This document shows, piece by piece, positions 7,626 to 10,296 of a stretch of DNA of 10,296 bases. This DNA is from DATBAK01 sp036787815 (GTDB lineage Bacteria > Actinomycetota > Acidimicrobiia > IMCC26256 > PALSA-610), in NCBI GenBank assembly GCA_036787815.1, contig DAIQOP010000133.1:1-10296 (forward strand), read 5' to 3'. Numbering within the stretch: the stretch's first letter is position 1; every line of letters begins with the position of its first letter. The translations under genes and the position numbers were made by a program. Under the pieces are notes generated by a model. It was not told the origin of the DNA and made no database searches. It saw only the letters and a list, made by a program, of their open reading frames with translations.

Positions 7626-8217
7626 ACATCACGACGGTGAAGGCGAGCTCGGCGTCGAGGCGGCCGTTGACGCGGATCGACAGGGTGTGCGGGCCGGGAC
7701 GCGCGGCGTCGGAACGCAACGGGAGCACCAGGCGCACGTGTTGCGTCTCGAGAGGGTCGAGGCGCCGGGTCGTGACCACGACCGGGCGGCAGTCGTCGAC
7801 GACCACGTCGACCGACACGGCCACCCGCCGCGTCTCGGCCGAGACGACGCGCGCCCGGATGCGCAGCGCCTCACCGGCGCGCACGTGGTCGGATTCGAGG
7901 ACGACGTCGCGGACCCGCACTGCGACCTCGGGCGCGAAGCCGAGCAGCCGCCGGGCCGCGTCGTCGCCGGTGCGCGCCAGCACCTGAAGCGCGGGGCGCA
8001 CGACGGCGCGGGTGTGCGGCCCGCCTTCGGCCAGCCAGCGCTGGACGGTCGCGAGCACGACCGTGGGGCTCGTCCGCGAGAGCGCGTCGAGGGTCTCGGC
8101 CACCTCCCGGCGGACCGCGGGGTCGGGATCTTCGCGGAGGCGCGCGAGGGCCACGAGCGTGTCGGGGGCGTCGTCCGGAGGAGTCGTGAGTGGGGTGGGC
8201 ATGGAGGATGTCGTCAT
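7624..8217 (-). CDS. AlkC-like protein reduced to C-terminal HEAT-like repeats and Ig-like domain
   Basis: The 197-residue product has a Pro/Thr-rich start (1-18), then HEAT-like helices: ARLREDPDPAVRREVAETLD (25-44), TVVLATVQRWLAEGG (52-66) and AVVRPALQVLARTGDDAARRLLGF (71-94). A beta-rich domain follows (about 97-197), ending in RPGPHTLSIRVNGRLDAEL. This order and the wording DPxxxVRRxVAxxLxxxS, RWL and ALLGF-like resemble the C-terminal third of AlkC-type alkylpurine DNA glycosylases, whose Ig-like domain helps grip DNA. Most of the glycosylase HEAT array, where the active site lies, is absent, so catalysis is doubtful. It could be a DNA-binding relic or a partner of another subunit. The ATG at 8217 is chosen because the frame upstream turns into antisense of the ABC-F gene; no clear ribosome binding site is seen, and ATG at 8202 or GTG at 8229 are alternatives. 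Family assignment is from recalled motif patterns. Confidence 0.7.
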   Translation of the reverse strand: MTTSSMPTPLTTPPDDAPDTLVALARLREDPDPAVRREVAETLDALSRTSPTVVLATVQRWLAEGGPHTRAVVRPALQVLARTGDDAARRLLGFAPEVAVRVRDVVLESDHVRAGEALRIRARVVSAETRRVAVSVDVVVDDCRPVVVTTRRLDPLETQHVRLVLPLRSDAARPGPHTLSIRVNGRLDAELAFTVVM

Positions 8218-8302
8218 GGGATTGGCCACGTCGAAGTGAACAAACGGTGCCCGGAAGGCTATTTCGGTCCGAGCCGGCCCGGGAGACGTGCGACCATGGT
8301 GC
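8218..8302. promoter_or_regulatory. Divergent promoter region of the AlkC-like and ABC-F genes
   Basis: This 85-bp gap separates two divergent genes and has the lowest local GC of the neighbourhood (8235-8266). On the minus strand TAGCCT (8261-8256) matches the actinobacterial -10 pattern and would give a leader of about 30 bases for the AlkC-like gene. On the plus strand GTGAAC (8236-8241) and TATTTC (8260-8265), 18 bases apart, form a weak -35/-10 pair for the ABC-F gene. The two would overlap and so compete. Each hexamer is a poor match to consensus. Confidence 0.3.
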
Positions 8303-9901
<1,599 letters not shown>

Positions 9902-9907
9902 GCCACA

Positions 9908-9917
9908 CCGGCGCCGG
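9908..9917. other. Short GC palindrome after the ABC-F stop
   Basis: CCGGCGCCGG is a perfect 10-bp palindrome 7 bases past the ABC-F stop codon. It has no loop of its own and no following T-run. In such GC-rich DNA it could arise by chance, so a terminator role is only possible. Confidence 0.2.
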
Positions 9918-9935
9918 CCGTGCCCTCCCGGCGCG

Positions 9936-9941
9936 TAATGT
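9936..9941 (+). promoter_or_regulatory. Candidate -10 element for a leaderless O-methyltransferase mRNA
   Basis: TAATGT lies 6 bases before the ATG at 9948, so transcription would begin at or next to the start codon. No Shine-Dalgarno-like run precedes that ATG. Leaderless mRNAs with a TANNNT element at this distance are common in actinobacteria. No -35 match is evident, so this is a tentative call. Confidence 0.35.
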
Positions 9942-9947
9942 CGGGCC

Positions 9948-10296
9948 ATGGCCGATGACCCGAAGTCGTTCTTCCTCTCGCCCGAAGTGCACGAGTACCT
10001 GCTCGCGCACGGCCAGCAACCCGACGCGGTGCAGCAGTTGCTGATCGACGCGACCGCGGCGCTGGGCCCGGTGGCCGGGATGCAGATCGCGCCCGAGCAG
10101 GGCGCGTTCATGACCATGCTCACCCAGCTCGTGGGCGCGCGGCAGGCGGTCGAGGTCGGCACGTTCACGGGCTACTCGGCGCTGTGCATCGCCCGCGGGC
10201 TCGTGCCCGGTGGCCGGTTGCTGTGTTGCGACGTGAGCGAGGAGTGGACCGCGATCGGCCGCCGGCACTGGGAGGCGGCCGGCGTCTCCGACCGCA
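9948..10296 (+). CDS. Family 3 (caffeoyl-CoA type) SAM-dependent O-methyltransferase, N-terminal part
   Basis: The first 116 residues are present and the gene continues past the right edge. The SAM-binding motif I VEVGTFTGYSAL is at 68-79, in the form typical of the Methyltransf_3 O-methyltransferases (caffeoyl-CoA OMT, catechol OMT and bacterial relatives). It is preceded by the family-style segment MQIAPEQGAFM (45-55), which covers the cofactor, and followed by LLCCDVSEEW (91-100), where D95 would bind the ribose hydroxyls. These enzymes methylate catechol-like hydroxyls, usually with a divalent metal; the metal ligands lie beyond the window. The gene starts 46 bases after the ABC-F stop, probably from its own promoter. 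The physiological substrate is unknown. Confidence 0.9.
   Translation, partial: MADDPKSFFLSPEVHEYLLAHGQQPDAVQQLLIDATAALGPVAGMQIAPEQGAFMTMLTQLVGARQAVEVGTFTGYSALCIARGLVPGGRLLCCDVSEEWTAIGRRHWEAAGVSDR

Noticed and set aside
7400..7987. A 195-codon plus-strand frame crossing the repeat region, with a repeated peptide (ASAPSPGAGWEWASGCF)
   Set aside because: The peptide repeats only because the 108-bp period is a multiple of three. The frame overlaps the amidase end and the AlkC-like gene antisense, and has no ribosome binding site or domain. A coding role is not supported.

Overview
The window is GC-rich (roughly 70% by eye). Its codon use and gene families point to an actinobacterium. The pairing of an AftD-like arabinofuranosyltransferase with a GT4 glycosyltransferase, and the style of the -10-like elements (TAGACT, TAGCCT), would fit a member of Acidimicrobiia or a related lineage. 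The lineage is an inference; no rRNA or other marker gene is present.

Layout, left to right. (1) Positions 1-283, minus strand: the first 94 residues of a class I SAM-dependent methyltransferase that runs off the left edge. Its start codon lies in an imperfect tandem duplication that creates an 8-codon mini-ORF overlapping the start by 4 bases. (2) Positions 284-442: a divergent intergenic region holding a perfect 16-bp inverted repeat whose loop carries a -10-like hexamer. (3) Positions 443-7439, plus strand: a tight three-gene operon of GT4 glycosyltransferase, a 1469-residue AftD/DUF3367-type membrane arabinofuranosyltransferase with two discoidin-like domains, and an amidase-signature hydrolase. 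Junctions are a few bases or 4-bp overlaps. (4) Positions 7440-7623: a convergent intergenic region built almost wholly of repeats, with 64-bp near-identical copies at a 108-bp period. (5) Positions 7624-8217, minus strand: a 197-residue protein resembling the C-terminal part of AlkC-type DNA glycosylases (HEAT-like repeats plus Ig-like domain) without most of the glycosylase repeat array. (6) Positions 8303-9901, plus strand: an ABC-F ATPase. (7) From 9948 to the right edge, plus strand: the N-terminal part of a family 3 O-methyltransferase, possibly translated from a leaderless mRNA.

The GT4 and AftD-like enzymes probably act in one cell-envelope glycan pathway: the GT4 uses a nucleotide sugar at the cytoplasmic face, and the GT-C enzyme uses a lipid-linked sugar outside the membrane. 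The amidase is co-transcribed, but its substrate cannot be read from the sequence. The AlkC-like, ABC-F and O-methyltransferase genes look like independent units. No tRNA, rRNA, CRISPR array, transposase or phage gene was seen, and no stretch over 300 bases is without a gene.
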